Shown here: piece by piece, positions 14,525 through 24,059 of the stretch | Numbering within the stretch: the stretch's first letter is position 1 | Layout of the letters: the number at the start of each line of letters is the position of its first letter | Origin: Mumia flava | Lineage (GTDB): Bacteria; Actinomycetota; Actinomycetes; Propionibacteriales; Nocardioidaceae | Reading direction: 5' to 3' | Length of the DNA: 64,000 nt | NCBI RefSeq assembly: GCF_002797495.1 | Contig: NZ_PGEZ01000001.1 | Location: forward strand, 2,170,001-2,234,000 | Position numbers and translations under genes: made by a program | Notes under the pieces: model-generated | Database searches by the model: none | Told to the model about the DNA's origin: nothing | The model's input: only the letters and a program-made list of their open reading frames with translations

Positions 14525-17233
14525 TCACCCCGTCAGCACCGACGGATGGTCCAGCACGTAGGCGGTCAGGTCGTGCCGCGAGTGCACGTCGAACTTCGCG
14601 TACGTGTTGGACAGGTGGAACGCGACTGCGCTGCGGGTCACGAACAGCCGCGTCGCGATCTGGGCGTAGCTCAGGCCCTGGACGAGCAGTGCGACGACGT
14701 CCCGTTCACGATCGGTCAGCGGCGGGAGGTAGTCGTCCGGGTCCGGCGACGGGTCGGTGACGTCGCGCCGGACCCGGGTCTGCGCGAGGCGCTCCACGTA
14801 CGGGACGGCGTCGAGCCTGCGGTAGATCGACCGCGCGAGGCTCCGAGCGCGCGTGGCGTCGTCGCGGTGGTCCGGCTCGAGCACGTCGGCCAGGTCGGCC
14901 AGCATGTGCGCGCGGTACAGCGGCAGCTCGTTCTGCTCGTCGCCGGCCGCCGCCCGGAGCAGGGAGACCGCACGTCCGCGGTCGCCGAGGTGCCCGGCCA
15001 GCTGCCCCGAGAGCCAGGCGATCACCGCCCGGTCCGACCGGGACGGCTCCCGCGCCCGTTCGAGCAGCGCGAGGGCCGTCTCCGTTGCGCCGGTCTGCCC
15101 CGTCCAGAGCCCCGTGAGGCCGGCGTGCAGCAGCAGGAGCCCGTCCGCGGGCGACGCGACCGCGAGCAACGATTCGAGGTCCGGGTAGTCCGCGGCGAGG
15201 CGCGCCACGGCGTCCGGAGCAACGCCACCGGCGTGGGTGCGCACGGCGCGGGCGACGAGCAGCATCAGGCGCCCCTCGGGCCACGGCGCGCGGCGGGCGA
15301 GAGTGATCGCCTGCTCGAGGCGCGCATCGGCCGCGTCGAAGCGACCTCGCGTCGCGTCGAGCGCAGCGCCACCCGCCTCGACGCTCCACAGGGACAGGGG
15401 TCCTCCGCGGTTCGGGGAGAGCTGCGCGGAGACGGCCGCGAGCGCCCAGTCACCGCTCAACCAGCGCGCGAGCGCGAGCTGTTCGTGCAGGGCGGAGGGA
15501 TCGCGGGTTCGGCCGGAGGCGTCGACCAGCACCTCGAGGTCCCGCGCGGCCGTGCGCACGTGCAGCGCGTAGACCCGGTAGATCGCCCGCCAGGCGAGCA
15601 GGTCGCGGCCGCCCGCCGGGACCGCCGCGGGATCCTCGGGCAGCTCGCCCAGGATCACGGCCATCTGGGGGCCGTCGCCGAGGCGGCGTGCGGTCGCGAA
15701 TCCCCGCACCGGTGACGCGATCTGGGCGAGGGCGGGATCGGTCACGCCGGCCGCGTCCGCAGCGGCCAGCCGCGCGTCGACGCGGTCGACCGCAGCCCCG
15801 GTGAGCAGCAGGAGGTAGGCCGCGAGCAGGTGGGCGCGGTAGCGCACCAGCGGCTCGGCCCGGTCGAGCACCGACCCGGGGAGCGTCTCGAGCAGATCGA
15901 GCGCGTGGCGTGGGTCGCGAGCGGCGGTCGCCTCGAGCGCGGCGGTGGCCACGGCGTCGGCGTCGTCTGCTGCGTGCGGCTCGTCGGGATGAGGCCGTGG
16001 CCCGATCCCCGCGAGCACGTCGTCCCACCCGGCTCGAGCCGTGAGCGTGCGCCGCCGGGAGGGTTCCGACGTCAGCGCGCAGGCACTGCGGAAGTAGTGG
16101 CCCGCCCGTCGGTACGCGCCGGCGCGGTGCGCGGCCGCAGCGTACTGCTCGACCTCGGCTGCGAGCGCTTCGTCGTAGGACGCAGCCGCGGCGATCCGGT
16201 GGTCCAGGACGTCGGACCGACCGGTGAGTGTGGCAGCGCGTGCGTGCAGGGACCGGCGGCGGGGGACCCCGATGACCTGCTGCGCGGCCGCGCGGACGAG
16301 CGCGTGCGAGCAGCGAAGCGACAGCGGTCCGGACTGGCGGACGTCGACGAGGCCGGCATCGACCAGCTCCTGGACGGCACCGAACGGCTCGGCACGCCCC
16401 GAGACCGCGGCCACGTCGAGCACGGTCGACCATCCCGAGCTGAGAACGACGGTCGCCTCGAGCACGTCACGTGCCGGTTCATCGAGTCGTGCCAGCCGGC
16501 GCCCCAGCGCGTCGGCGAAGGCGCGTGGGGCGGGGAGCGCACGGGGCAGGTCGTCGAGCTGTTCGGGGTCGAGCTCGCGCAGCAACGAGGTCAGGAACAA
16601 CGGGTTGCCTTCGGTGTGCCGCCACAGCTCCACGGCGGTCATCGGCGAGACGGTGGGCCGCTCGCGTGCGACCAGCGCCACGGCGGCATCGGAAGTGAGG
16701 CCCGACAGCGTCATCCGCGTGAGCCGCGACTCGGCACGGACGAGGCCGTCGACCCGTGGCGCGGTCGATCCGGACGGGACCCGGCAGAAGACCGCGACGA
16801 GCAGAGGCGTGCCGTCGAGCTGGCGCAGCAGCGTCCGTACCGAGTCGACGGACTCGTGGTCGGTCCATTGCACGTCGTCGACGACGAGGAGCAGAGGCCG
16901 GTCGACGGTCAGCTCGTCGACGTGCGCGGCGAGCGCACCGACCGATGTGACGGCGAGGTCGTCTGGAGTCCCCGGCGGGAGTGCGACGCCCCACGCGCGG
17001 AGCAGATCGAACGGCTCGGGAGCGGAGTCCGACTCGAGGCCCTCCGCGGTGGTGATCCGGAAGTCGGCGGCGCGCTCGAGCAGCTCCGCCATCAGGCTCG
17101 TCTTGCCCTCGCCGGGCCCGCCCTCGACGACCAGGGCGGACGGAGTGGCGCGGCGCGCTCGCTCGAGCGCGTCGGTCAACGCGCCGAGCTGTTCGTCCGA
17201 CCACAGCAGCATCGGCGCTCGTCCCCCGGTCAC
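14525..17233 (-). CDS. Large LuxR-family regulator with AAA ATPase domain
   Basis: A 902-aa LAL-type regulator. The N-terminal ATPase (about 20-300) has Walker A GGPGEGKTS and Walker B LLLVVDDVQW. A long helical, TPR-like middle follows, rich in Ala-Leu-Arg repeats. The last 65 residues form the LuxR helix-turn-helix (TDRERDVVALLVQGLSYAQIATRLFVTRSAVAFHLSNTYAKF). Such proteins are usually ATP-dependent activators responding to a small molecule bound by the middle region; the target is unknown. GGAGG lies about 7 nt before the GTG start. It is divergent to nothing and follows the MFS gene on the same strand by 83 bp, so the two may be linked. Confidence 0.92.
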   Translation of the reverse strand: MTGGRAPMLLWSDEQLGALTDALERARRATPSALVVEGGPGEGKTSLMAELLERAADFRITTAEGLESDSAPEPFDLLRAWGVALPPGTPDDLAVTSVGALAAHVDELTVDRPLLLVVDDVQWTDHESVDSVRTLLRQLDGTPLLVAVFCRVPSGSTAPRVDGLVRAESRLTRMTLSGLTSDAAVALVARERPTVSPMTAVELWRHTEGNPLFLTSLLRELDPEQLDDLPRALPAPRAFADALGRRLARLDEPARDVLEATVVLSSGWSTVLDVAAVSGRAEPFGAVQELVDAGLVDVRQSGPLSLRCSHALVRAAAQQVIGVPRRRSLHARAATLTGRSDVLDHRIAAAASYDEALAAEVEQYAAAAHRAGAYRRAGHYFRSACALTSEPSRRRTLTARAGWDDVLAGIGPRPHPDEPHAADDADAVATAALEATAARDPRHALDLLETLPGSVLDRAEPLVRYRAHLLAAYLLLLTGAAVDRVDARLAAADAAGVTDPALAQIASPVRGFATARRLGDGPQMAVILGELPEDPAAVPAGGRDLLAWRAIYRVYALHVRTAARDLEVLVDASGRTRDPSALHEQLALARWLSGDWALAAVSAQLSPNRGGPLSLWSVEAGGAALDATRGRFDAADARLEQAITLARRAPWPEGRLMLLVARAVRTHAGGVAPDAVARLAADYPDLESLLAVASPADGLLLLHAGLTGLWTGQTGATETALALLERAREPSRSDRAVIAWLSGQLAGHLGDRGRAVSLLRAAAGDEQNELPLYRAHMLADLADVLEPDHRDDATRARSLARSIYRRLDAVPYVERLAQTRVRRDVTDPSPDPDDYLPPLTDRERDVVALLVQGLSYAQIATRLFVTRSAVAFHLSNTYAKFDVHSRHDLTAYVLDHPSVLTG

Positions 17234-17316
17234 CCGAACCTCCGCTCGAGCCTGGGGTCAGTCTGCACCGGCGGTCGACGTGCCGCCATCGCGTTGCCGG
17301 AGCAGGGCCGGGCCGC

Positions 17317-18696
17317 TCACACGTCGCGGGCGCGCCGCCGACCACCCAGCGCGAGCAGCCCGACTGCACCGCAGACCATCGCGAAGGTGAGAGCGGCGCC
17401 GCGGAACCCCGCGCCGCCCCCGCCGTACACGTCGATCAGGGCCACGCTCGCGGCCGACCCGACGGAGAACCCGAGATAGCGCAGCAGCTGGTTGAACGCC
17501 ATCGCGCTCCCCGTCTCCGACGGCGGCACGTGCGGCACGATCAGGAACGCCATCGAGGAGAAGGAGAACCCGCTGCCGAGCCCGCCGAGCGCCATCGCAG
17601 CGAGCACCTGCCACAGCGAGTCGTGCCCGAACGCCAGCAGCACCATCGCGGACGCGAAGACCGTCGCCCCGATCGGCAGCAGGGCGCCCCGTCCGAACGT
17701 GCGCGCCACCACGAGCGCCACCCGGCTGCCGCCGACACTCATCAGCGAGTACGGCACCAGCAGCAGCCCCGCGACGCCGACGCCGTGACCGAGCCCGAAC
17801 CCGTCCGAACCGTCCGCCTGCGCGAGGATCACCGCCAGCGTCAGCAACCCGTACATCCCGGCCCCGAGCCCGAACGCGACCACGTTCGGTCCGACGACGC
17901 CGGGGCGTGCGGCGAGACGGAGGTCGACCAGCGGCTGTCTCCCGCGACGGACCCGCAGCGCGCTCCACCCCACCCACGCCGAGACCAGCAGCAGCCCGCC
18001 GCCGGTCAGCCCGACCGTGAGCGGGGCGGCCCAGCCCCAGGTCTCGCCGCGGCTGATCGCGATCAGGACGGTGACGGTGCCCGACGACAGAAGCGCGGCT
18101 CCGACCAGGTCGACGGGCTGCGGTTCGCCGTCCGGGCTGGACGGCACGAAGAGCACCGCGAGCAGGAGCGTGAACGCGACGAGCGCGGCACCGAACCAGT
18201 ACGCGCCGGCGATCCCGAGGTGCTCGGCCACGAACGCGGTCACCGGATACCCGAGGCCGGCGCCGGCCACCGTCGCCACCGACAGCCAGCTCAGCCGTGA
18301 GGCCAGTCGTGGTCCGGTCCACAGGTCGCGCGCCACGGCGAGCGCCAGCGGCACGAGGGCGAGCCCCACGCCCTGGAGCGCCCGTCCGGCGACCAGGGCG
18401 GCGACCCCGACCGGCAGCGCGGAGAGCACGGTGCCGAGCAGCACCACGACCAGGCCGCCGATCAGCACCGGGCGGCGCAGCCTCCCGCTGGCCCAGCGGC
18501 CGATCACCGGCGTCGTCACCGCGCCCGCGACCAGGGTGGCGGTCAGCGCCCACTGCGCGGTCCCGAGGCCGACGCCGTACGCACGGGCGATGCTTGGCAC
18601 GAGCGGTGCGCCGAGGCTGCTGACGACTGCGGTGACCGTCGCGATCGCGCCCAGCGCTGCGAGCCGCCAGCCGTCGGTACGAGGGGGTGGCGTCAC
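17317..18696 (-). CDS. MFS transporter (drug/metabolite export type)
   Basis: A 459-aa major facilitator protein with about 14 hydrophobic segments, starting SSLGAPLVPSIARAYGVGLGTAQWALTATLVAGAVTTPVIGRWASGRLRRPVLIGG, which contains the family motif A between helices 2 and 3 (GRWASGRLRRP). The pattern of 14 helices and the GRALQGVGLALVPLALA motif fit the DHA2 proton-linked exporters. The substrate is unknown. A TAGACT box ends 6 nt before the GTG start, so the transcript is likely leaderless. It is divergent from the threonine ammonia-lyase gene. Confidence 0.9.
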   Translation of the reverse strand: MTPPPRTDGWRLAALGAIATVTAVVSSLGAPLVPSIARAYGVGLGTAQWALTATLVAGAVTTPVIGRWASGRLRRPVLIGGLVVVLLGTVLSALPVGVAALVAGRALQGVGLALVPLALAVARDLWTGPRLASRLSWLSVATVAGAGLGYPVTAFVAEHLGIAGAYWFGAALVAFTLLLAVLFVPSSPDGEPQPVDLVGAALLSSGTVTVLIAISRGETWGWAAPLTVGLTGGGLLLVSAWVGWSALRVRRGRQPLVDLRLAARPGVVGPNVVAFGLGAGMYGLLTLAVILAQADGSDGFGLGHGVGVAGLLLVPYSLMSVGGSRVALVVARTFGRGALLPIGATVFASAMVLLAFGHDSLWQVLAAMALGGLGSGFSFSSMAFLIVPHVPPSETGSAMAFNQLLRYLGFSVGSAASVALIDVYGGGGAGFRGAALTFAMVCGAVGLLALGGRRRARDV

Positions 18697-18702
18697 GCGC
18701 GA

Positions 18703-18777
18703 AGTCTAGGTGGGCGCGGCACCGGCATCTCACGGTGCCGTGACGAGAGCAGCCGAGCGGGCGAAGCGCCTTAGGCT
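18703..18777. promoter_or_regulatory. Divergent leaderless promoters
   Basis: In this 87-bp gap two outward TAnnnT boxes are seen: TAGACT (18703-18708, minus) 6 nt before the MFS GTG, and TAGGCT (18772-18777, plus) 6 nt before the ilvA GTG. Neither gene has a Shine-Dalgarno sequence at the right distance, so both messages probably start at the start codon. Confidence 0.65.
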
Positions 18778-18783
18778 GGACCG

Positions 18784-20043
18784 GTGCCTCCCCTCCCACC
18801 CGTGTCCGCTGCCGACGTCGACGCGGCGGCGGACGTCGTCGCGAAGGTCGTCGACCGGACCGCGTTGCAGCCCGACGCACGGTTGTCCGACCGCACCGGC
18901 GCGCAGGTGTGGCTCAAGCGCGAGGACCTCCAGGTGGTCCGCTCGTACAAGCTGCGCGGCGCCTTCCACATGATCGCCCGCCTCGGCGACGGCGAACGGG
19001 ACCGCCCGATCGTCGCCGCGAGCGCCGGGAACCACGCCCAGGGCGTCGCGTACGCTGCACGCTCCCTGGGGATGCACGCGCGGATCTACCTGCCACGCAC
19101 GACCCCGAAGCAGAAGCGTGACCGGATCGCCTCGCTCGGTGGCGACGCGGTCGAGGTGATCGTCGGGGGAGAGACGTACGACGCGGCGTCCGCGTCCGCG
19201 TCGGACGACGCCGCGCGTACGGGCGCGCTCGTGGTGCCCGCCTTCGACCACCCGGACGTGATCGCGGGCCAGGGCACGGTCGCGCGCGAGATCGTCGAGC
19301 AGCTCGGTGAGGCCCCGGACGTCGTGGTCGTGCCGGTCGGCGGTGGCGGACTGATCGCCGGCATGACCGCCTGGCTGGCCGACCGGCACCCCCGCACCCG
19401 GGTGGTCGGCGTCGAGCCCGCGGGCGCGGCGAGCATGGCGGCCGCGTTCGAGCACGGCGGTCCGGTGGAGCTGACGGAGGTGGACGCGTTCGTCGACGGC
19501 GCAGCCGTCCGCCGTGTGGGCGACCACCCGTACGCCGTGCTGCACGCCCACCGGATGCCCCAGCTCGTCCAGGTCGACGCGGGACTCGTCAGCGAGGAGA
19601 TGCTCGACCTGTTCGAGGTCGACGGCGTGATCGCCGAGCCCGCCGGAGCGCTGGCTGCGTCGGCGCTCCGCCTCGACGGCCTGGTCGGGGACGGCGAGCG
19701 GGTCGCGGTGGTGCTGTCCGGGGGCAACCACGACGTGAGCCGGTACGCCGAGGTGATCGAGCGCGCGCTGGTCTCTCGTGGTGTGAAGCACTACTGGCTC
19801 GTCGAGTTCCCGCAGGAGCCGGGGGCGTTGCGCAGGTTCCTCGACGAGGTGCTCGGGCCGGACGACGACATCACGCTCTTCGAGTACGTCAAGCGCCACA
19901 ACCGCGAGCGCGGGCCCGCCCTGGTCGGGATCGAGCTGGGGTCGCCGGCCGACCTGGTGGGGCTCATCGAGCGCCTCGAGCGATCGCCGGTGCACGCCCG
20001 CAAGCTGTCGCCCGACGACCCGGCGTTCCAGTTCCTGGTGTGA
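18784..20043 (+). CDS. ilvA: Threonine ammonia-lyase
   Basis: A 419-aa PLP enzyme that converts threonine to 2-oxobutyrate and ammonia, the entry to isoleucine synthesis. Seen: the PLP lysine in VRSYKLRGAF, the SAGNHAQGVAYAA motif, the phosphate-binding GGGGLIAG loop, and VLSGGNHD near the end of the catalytic domain. A single ACT-like regulatory domain (about 335-419, KHYWLVEFPQEPGALRRFLDEVLGPDDDITLFEYVKR) is present, as in the Corynebacterium-type short enzymes, so feedback by isoleucine/valine is likely. No other branched-chain genes are nearby. The GTG start follows TAGGCT by 6 nt. Confidence 0.93.
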   Translation: MPPLPPVSAADVDAAADVVAKVVDRTALQPDARLSDRTGAQVWLKREDLQVVRSYKLRGAFHMIARLGDGERDRPIVAASAGNHAQGVAYAARSLGMHARIYLPRTTPKQKRDRIASLGGDAVEVIVGGETYDAASASASDDAARTGALVVPAFDHPDVIAGQGTVAREIVEQLGEAPDVVVVPVGGGGLIAGMTAWLADRHPRTRVVGVEPAGAASMAAAFEHGGPVELTEVDAFVDGAAVRRVGDHPYAVLHAHRMPQLVQVDAGLVSEEMLDLFEVDGVIAEPAGALAASALRLDGLVGDGERVAVVLSGGNHDVSRYAEVIERALVSRGVKHYWLVEFPQEPGALRRFLDEVLGPDDDITLFEYVKRHNRERGPALVGIELGSPADLVGLIERLERSPVHARKLSPDDPAFQFLV

Positions 20044-20051
20044 CACGGAGG

Positions 20052-20157
20052 GGTCTCGATCGCTCGCTCCGCTCGCGCCTCGACCAGCGGGGGTGCCGCT
20101 CCGCTCGCGCGCCTCGACCAGCGGGGGTGCGGCTCCGCTCGCGCCTCGACCAGCGGG
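20052..20157. repeat. Three tandem copies of the interspersed repeat
   Basis: Copies of CTCCGCTCGCGCCTCGACCA begin at 20067, 20099 (with a 2-bp insertion) and 20133, preceded by GGTCTCGATCGCTCG. This is the same family as the 0.9-kb array, read from the other strand. It sits between the convergent ilvA and cupin genes. Confidence 0.85.
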
Positions 20158-20162
20158 AGGGC

Positions 20163-20483
20163 TCAGATGTCGGTGACGGCGGTGAGCAGGAACACCGAGT
20201 CGACCTCCGCCTTGACGGAGTGCCGCTCGTGCGGGATCTCCGCGAGCATCCCGGTCTCGAGCACGGTCGTGCCGGACTCGGCCACGACGTCGATCGCGCC
20301 CCTGAGCACGAGGATGCTGGCCGCCGGCGGCGCGTCGTGCTCCGAGAGCTCGGCGCCCTCGGCGAGCGCGAGCACGCTCTGACGGAGCGGCCCGTCCTGC
20401 ACCACGAGCTCGGCGCTGCGCCCGTGCTCTGCCGTCGACGCCTTCTCCAGGTGGGTCTGGGTCTGTGCTTCGAGGTCGACCAT
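20163..20483 (-). CDS. Small cupin-like protein
   Basis: A 106-aa single-domain protein with beta-barrel features of the cupin fold: ELSEHDAPPAASILVLRGAIDVVAESGTTVLETGMLAEIPHERHSVKAEVDSVFLLTAV, which holds a glycine turn and one histidine pair (ERHSV) but not the full set of metal ligands. The function is unknown; such small cupins often bind a metal or small ligand. I use the ATG (MVDLEAQ) because AAGGGGG lies about 8 nt before it, while the GTG three codons upstream would touch the ribosome binding site. It ends against the repeat array. Confidence 0.75.
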   Translation of the reverse strand: MVDLEAQTQTHLEKASTAEHGRSAELVVQDGPLRQSVLALAEGAELSEHDAPPAASILVLRGAIDVVAESGTTVLETGMLAEIPHERHSVKAEVDSVFLLTAVTDI

Positions 20484-20625
20484 CACCGACACCCCCTTCG
20501 GATCACCCGAGCATAGCGAGGGACGGCGGTGGTCGCGCGCTGGTGCAGCCCGGCTGTGGACGGGCCCGGCGCCCTGGGCCCGATCCTCACCCAGATCGAG
20601 GGATCCGAGGGGGCGGGAATCGCCC

Positions 20626-20631
20626 TAGCGT
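20626..20631 (+). promoter_or_regulatory. -10 box of a leaderless cydA promoter
   Basis: TAGCGT ends 6 nt before the cydA ATG. The purine run GAGGGG directly touches the ATG and is too close to act as a ribosome binding site, which supports a leaderless message. Confidence 0.55.
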
Positions 20632-20637
20632 GAGGGG

Positions 20638-22059
20638 ATGGACACCGTCTCGCAGCTGGATCTGTCGCGGATCCAGTTCGCGATGACCACGATCTACCAC
20701 TTCCTGTTCGTGCCGATCACGATCGGGCTGGCGTTCCTGGTCGCTCTCCTGCACACCTGGTGGTACCGCTCGAACGACCCCGACCTGCGGCGACTCACCC
20801 GGTTCTTCGGGACGCTGCTCCTGATCAACGTCGCGATCGGTGTCGTGACGGGTCTGGTGCAGGAGTTCCAGTTCGGGATGAACTGGTCGGAGTACTCGCG
20901 GTTCGTCGGTGACGTCTTCGGTGCGCCGCTGGCGATCGAGGGGCTCGCCGCGTTCTTCCTCGAGTCGACGTTCCTCGGCCTGTGGCTGTTCGGGTGGGGC
21001 GTCCTGCCGCGACGGGTGCACCTCGTCACGGTGTGGATGGTCGCGATCGGCGCGGCGCTGTCCGCTGCCTTCATCATGGCGGCGAACTCCTGGATGCAGA
21101 ACCCCGTCGGGTACGAGATCGACCAGGCCACAGGACGTCCGCGGCTGACGTCGATCACCGCGCTCTTCACGAACCCGGTGTTCGTGTGGGGGTACGCGCA
21201 CGTGATCCTCGCGTCGCTGCTCACGGGCGCGCTGGTGATGCTCGCCGTGTCGGCCTGGCACCTCCGCCGCCGCGGCGACGCCGACGTGTTCGTCCGCTCG
21301 ATGAAGCTGTCGCTGGCCGTGCTCGTTCCGGTCTCGATCCTCGTGCTCGGCGTCGGGAGCCATCTCGGGGTGATCGAGACGAAGTACCAGCCGATGAAGG
21401 TGGCCGCGATGGAGGCCCAGTGGGACACGTGCCAGCCGTGCTCGTTCTCGGCGGCTCAGGTCGGCGGGTTCAGCGAGGACGACCAGGACGCCACGAAGAT
21501 CATCGAGATCCCGCACCTGCTGTCGCTGCTGGCCACCCAGTCGTGGGACGGCAAGGTCGTCGGTCTGAACGAGCTCCAGAAGCAGTACGAGACGAAGTAC
21601 GGTCCGGGCGACTACATCCCGAACCTTGCGATCCAGTACTGGTCGATGCGCACCATGGCCTACCTCGGGGCGCTGATGCCGATCCTCGGTCTGTGGGGGT
21701 TGTGGGTGTGGCGGAGGCGCCGCCTCGCGTCGTCGAAGGTCTTCCTGTGGTGCGCGTCCTGGGCCTTCCTCGCGCCGTTCGCGATGAACACCGCGGGCTG
21801 GCTGCTCACCGAGAGCGGTCGGCAGCCGTGGGTCGTCCAGGGCCTGCTGAAGACCGAGGACGGCAACTCGCCGTCGGTCAGCCGCGGCGAGGTGGTCGCG
21901 AGCATCGGGACGTTCGCGCTCCTGTACGTCGTGCTCGGGGTGGTGTGGGCGTTCCTGATGGTCCGGCACGCGCGGCAGGGCCTCGCGGACGAGCCGTCCG
22001 AGGACGCGCCAGACGACCCGCAGTCCCGTGAACCGACCGCCTCGAGCTTCACGTACTGA
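20638..22059 (+). CDS. cydA: Cytochrome bd oxidase subunit I
   Basis: A 473-aa quinol oxidase subunit with about nine membrane helices. The haem b595 ligand His is in TIYHFLFVPITIG near the N-terminus, a haem b558 ligand in YAHVILASLLTGA, and the diagnostic GRQPW motif is present (LTESGRQPWVVQG). The periplasmic Q-loop is of the short type and carries a CxxC pair (WDTCQPCSF); mycobacterial CydA has a disulfide in this loop, so one is possible here. With CydB the enzyme reduces O2 to water using menaquinol, usually at low oxygen. No cydDC assembly genes follow. Confidence 0.96.
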   Translation: MDTVSQLDLSRIQFAMTTIYHFLFVPITIGLAFLVALLHTWWYRSNDPDLRRLTRFFGTLLLINVAIGVVTGLVQEFQFGMNWSEYSRFVGDVFGAPLAIEGLAAFFLESTFLGLWLFGWGVLPRRVHLVTVWMVAIGAALSAAFIMAANSWMQNPVGYEIDQATGRPRLTSITALFTNPVFVWGYAHVILASLLTGALVMLAVSAWHLRRRGDADVFVRSMKLSLAVLVPVSILVLGVGSHLGVIETKYQPMKVAAMEAQWDTCQPCSFSAAQVGGFSEDDQDATKIIEIPHLLSLLATQSWDGKVVGLNELQKQYETKYGPGDYIPNLAIQYWSMRTMAYLGALMPILGLWGLWVWRRRRLASSKVFLWCASWAFLAPFAMNTAGWLLTESGRQPWVVQGLLKTEDGNSPSVSRGEVVASIGTFALLYVVLGVVWAFLMVRHARQGLADEPSEDAPDDPQSREPTASSFTY

Positions 22060-22068
22060 GGGGGAGCG

Positions 22069-23082
22069 ATGAGTCTGGACGTCGTGTGGTTCGTGATCGT
22101 CGCCGTCTTCTGGACCGGCTTCTTCGTGCTCGAGGGGTTCGACTTCGGGGTCGGGATGCTGCACCAGGTCGTCGGTCGCACGGACACGCAGCGGCGGGTC
22201 GCGATCAACAGCATCGGCCCGGTCTGGGACGGCAACGAGGTGTGGCTCGTCGTGGCCGGCGCCGGGATCTTCGCGGCGTTCCCGTCGTGGTACGCCACCT
22301 GGTTCTCGGCCGGATATCTCGCCCTGCTGCTCGTCCTGGTGGCGCTCATCATCCGCGGGGTGTCGTTCGAGTGGCGGGCGAAGGTCGACCGGGACGGGTG
22401 GCGCGGGACCTGGACCTGGACCCTGACGATCGGCTCCGTGCTCACGCCCTTCCTGCTCGGCGTCGCCCTGGGGGATCTGCTCGCCGGCCTGCCGATCAAC
22501 GGCAACGAGGTGTTCACCGGGTCGTTCGTGGATCTCCTCACGCCGTACGGGCTGTGGCTGGGGTTGACGCTCGTCGTTCTGAGCCTGGCCCACGGGGCGA
22601 CGTTCCTCGGTCTGAAGACCACGGGTCCGGTCGAGGAACGGTCTCGCGCCCTCGCGCGACGGCTCGTCTGGGTGTCGTTGGCGTGCGTCGTCGGCTTCTC
22701 GGCCTGGACCGTCACCCTCTCGGCCGGGGGCACATGGCGGGTGGTCGCGGCGGCCGTTCCTGTCGTGGCCGCGCTGGTGGCGGTGGTGCTCGTTCCCGCC
22801 GGGAGACCGGGGTGGTCGTTCGTCGCGACCGCGCTGACGATCGGTGGCACGGTCGCTGCCCTGTTCGCGAACCTCTACCCGAACGTGATGGTCTCCTCGA
22901 CCTCCGAGGCGCACAACCTCACCGTCTCCTCGACCGCGTCCGGTGACTACGCCCTCACGGTGATGACGGTCGTGGCGGTCGTGATGCTCCCGGTGGTGCT
23001 CGCGTACCAGGGCTGGTCGTTCTGGGTGTTCCGCGCGCGGGTGACCGGACCCGCCGAGCGCGCCGACGCCGCCCGTCCCTGA
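22069..23082 (+). CDS. cydB: Cytochrome bd oxidase subunit II
   Basis: A 337-aa membrane protein with about eight helices: DVVWFVIVAVFWTGFFVLEGFDFGVGMLHQVVGR at the start, then the conserved RVAINSIGPVWDGNEVWLVVAGAG block and the RGVSFEWRAK turn. CydB supports the haem-bearing CydA and has no haem ligands of its own in most bacteria. GGGGGAG precedes the ATG, and the gap to cydA is 9 bp, so the two form one operon. It converges on the alpha/beta hydrolase gene with 19 bp between the stops. Confidence 0.95.
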   Translation: MSLDVVWFVIVAVFWTGFFVLEGFDFGVGMLHQVVGRTDTQRRVAINSIGPVWDGNEVWLVVAGAGIFAAFPSWYATWFSAGYLALLLVLVALIIRGVSFEWRAKVDRDGWRGTWTWTLTIGSVLTPFLLGVALGDLLAGLPINGNEVFTGSFVDLLTPYGLWLGLTLVVLSLAHGATFLGLKTTGPVEERSRALARRLVWVSLACVVGFSAWTVTLSAGGTWRVVAAAVPVVAALVAVVLVPAGRPGWSFVATALTIGGTVAALFANLYPNVMVSSTSEAHNLTVSSTASGDYALTVMTVVAVVMLPVVLAYQGWSFWVFRARVTGPAERADAARP

Positions 23083-23101
23083 CACGCCCTGCGGCCAGCC
23101 G

Positions 23102-23911
23102 TCAGGCGGCCCGTTCCGAGGTCGTCGGCGTCGCGGAGCGGCTCCGGTCGAGCACCACCCGCGCGACCAGGCCGGGGTCGTCGATCATCGGCACGTGCCC
23201 GCAACCGGGGAGCGGGACGTGTGCCGCGTCCACCAGCTGCTGGCGTGCCCGACCGGCCTGGCTCGGCAGCAGGATCCGGTCGGCGGTGCCCCACGCGATC
23301 GTGGCGGGCACGCGGGGCCGACCTCGGTAGCGGTAGCGGGAGCCGGCGCGCAGCACGCGGCCGAAGGCCGTGCAGTCGCGCAGTGCGGCGACGTCGCCGA
23401 GGAACGCCTCCTGCGACAACCGGGTGGGGTGGGCGTGGAGGCTCGCCATCGCCGCTCCGCGTGCCCAACGGTGGGCGCCGACCCAGCGGATCACGCCCGG
23501 CGGCATCAGCGCTGACGCCCGGATGCCGAGGAGGACCGCGAACGCCCACAGTCGGCCTCCCTCGGTCCAGAAGCCGGCGGGGGAGAGCGCCGTGGCGGTG
23601 CGGACGCTGCCACGTGCCGCGAGCTCGAGGGCGATCGCCCCACCGAGGGAGTTGCCGACGACGTGAGGGTGCGACAGGCCGAGGTCGTCGAAGAGGTCCT
23701 CCATCGCCTCGACGTACGCGTGCATGCCGTCGGCACTGCCCTCGTCGAGGGGCGCGGAGGCGCCGAAGCCGGGCAGGTCGACCGCGATCACGTCGTGGTG
23801 CTCGGCGAGCCGGTCGATCACCGGCGCCCAGGCCTCCTTGCGGTGGCCGATCCCGTGGATCAGGACCAGGGGCTCGCCCCGGCCGCGACGGGTGTGCACG
23901 ATTCCGGACAC
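23102..23911 (-). CDS. Alpha/beta hydrolase
   Basis: A 269-aa hydrolase with an intact triad: Ser88 in VVGNSLGGAIA, Asp in AWGTADRILLP and His in LPGCGHVPMID. The oxyanion region is LVLIHGIGHRKEAW. It has no signal peptide. Such proteins include esterases, lipases and ring-cleavage product (C-C bond) hydrolases; the substrate cannot be given. AGGAG lies 7-8 nt before the GTG start. It is divergent from the surface protein gene. Confidence 0.85.
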   Translation of the reverse strand: MSGIVHTRRGRGEPLVLIHGIGHRKEAWAPVIDRLAEHHDVIAVDLPGFGASAPLDEGSADGMHAYVEAMEDLFDDLGLSHPHVVGNSLGGAIALELAARGSVRTATALSPAGFWTEGGRLWAFAVLLGIRASALMPPGVIRWVGAHRWARGAAMASLHAHPTRLSQEAFLGDVAALRDCTAFGRVLRAGSRYRYRGRPRVPATIAWGTADRILLPSQAGRARQQLVDAAHVPLPGCGHVPMIDDPGLVARVVLDRSRSATPTTSERAA

Positions 23912-24059
23912 GCGACTCTCCTGACATCAACGATGGAACAAACGCGATGGCGTGATTCGGATCGTACCCCGTGCCTGCGCCGCTCGGCCAGGCGCCGGCA
24001 AACAGACGAAACGGACAGATCGGACTACGCTGTCGCCAGGTTCGGCTCGGGGGGACGAT

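Noticed and set aside
20587-23085. 832-codon minus-strand frame opposite cydAB
   Set aside because: Arg/Glu/His-rich shadow of cydA and cydB; those genes are unambiguous.
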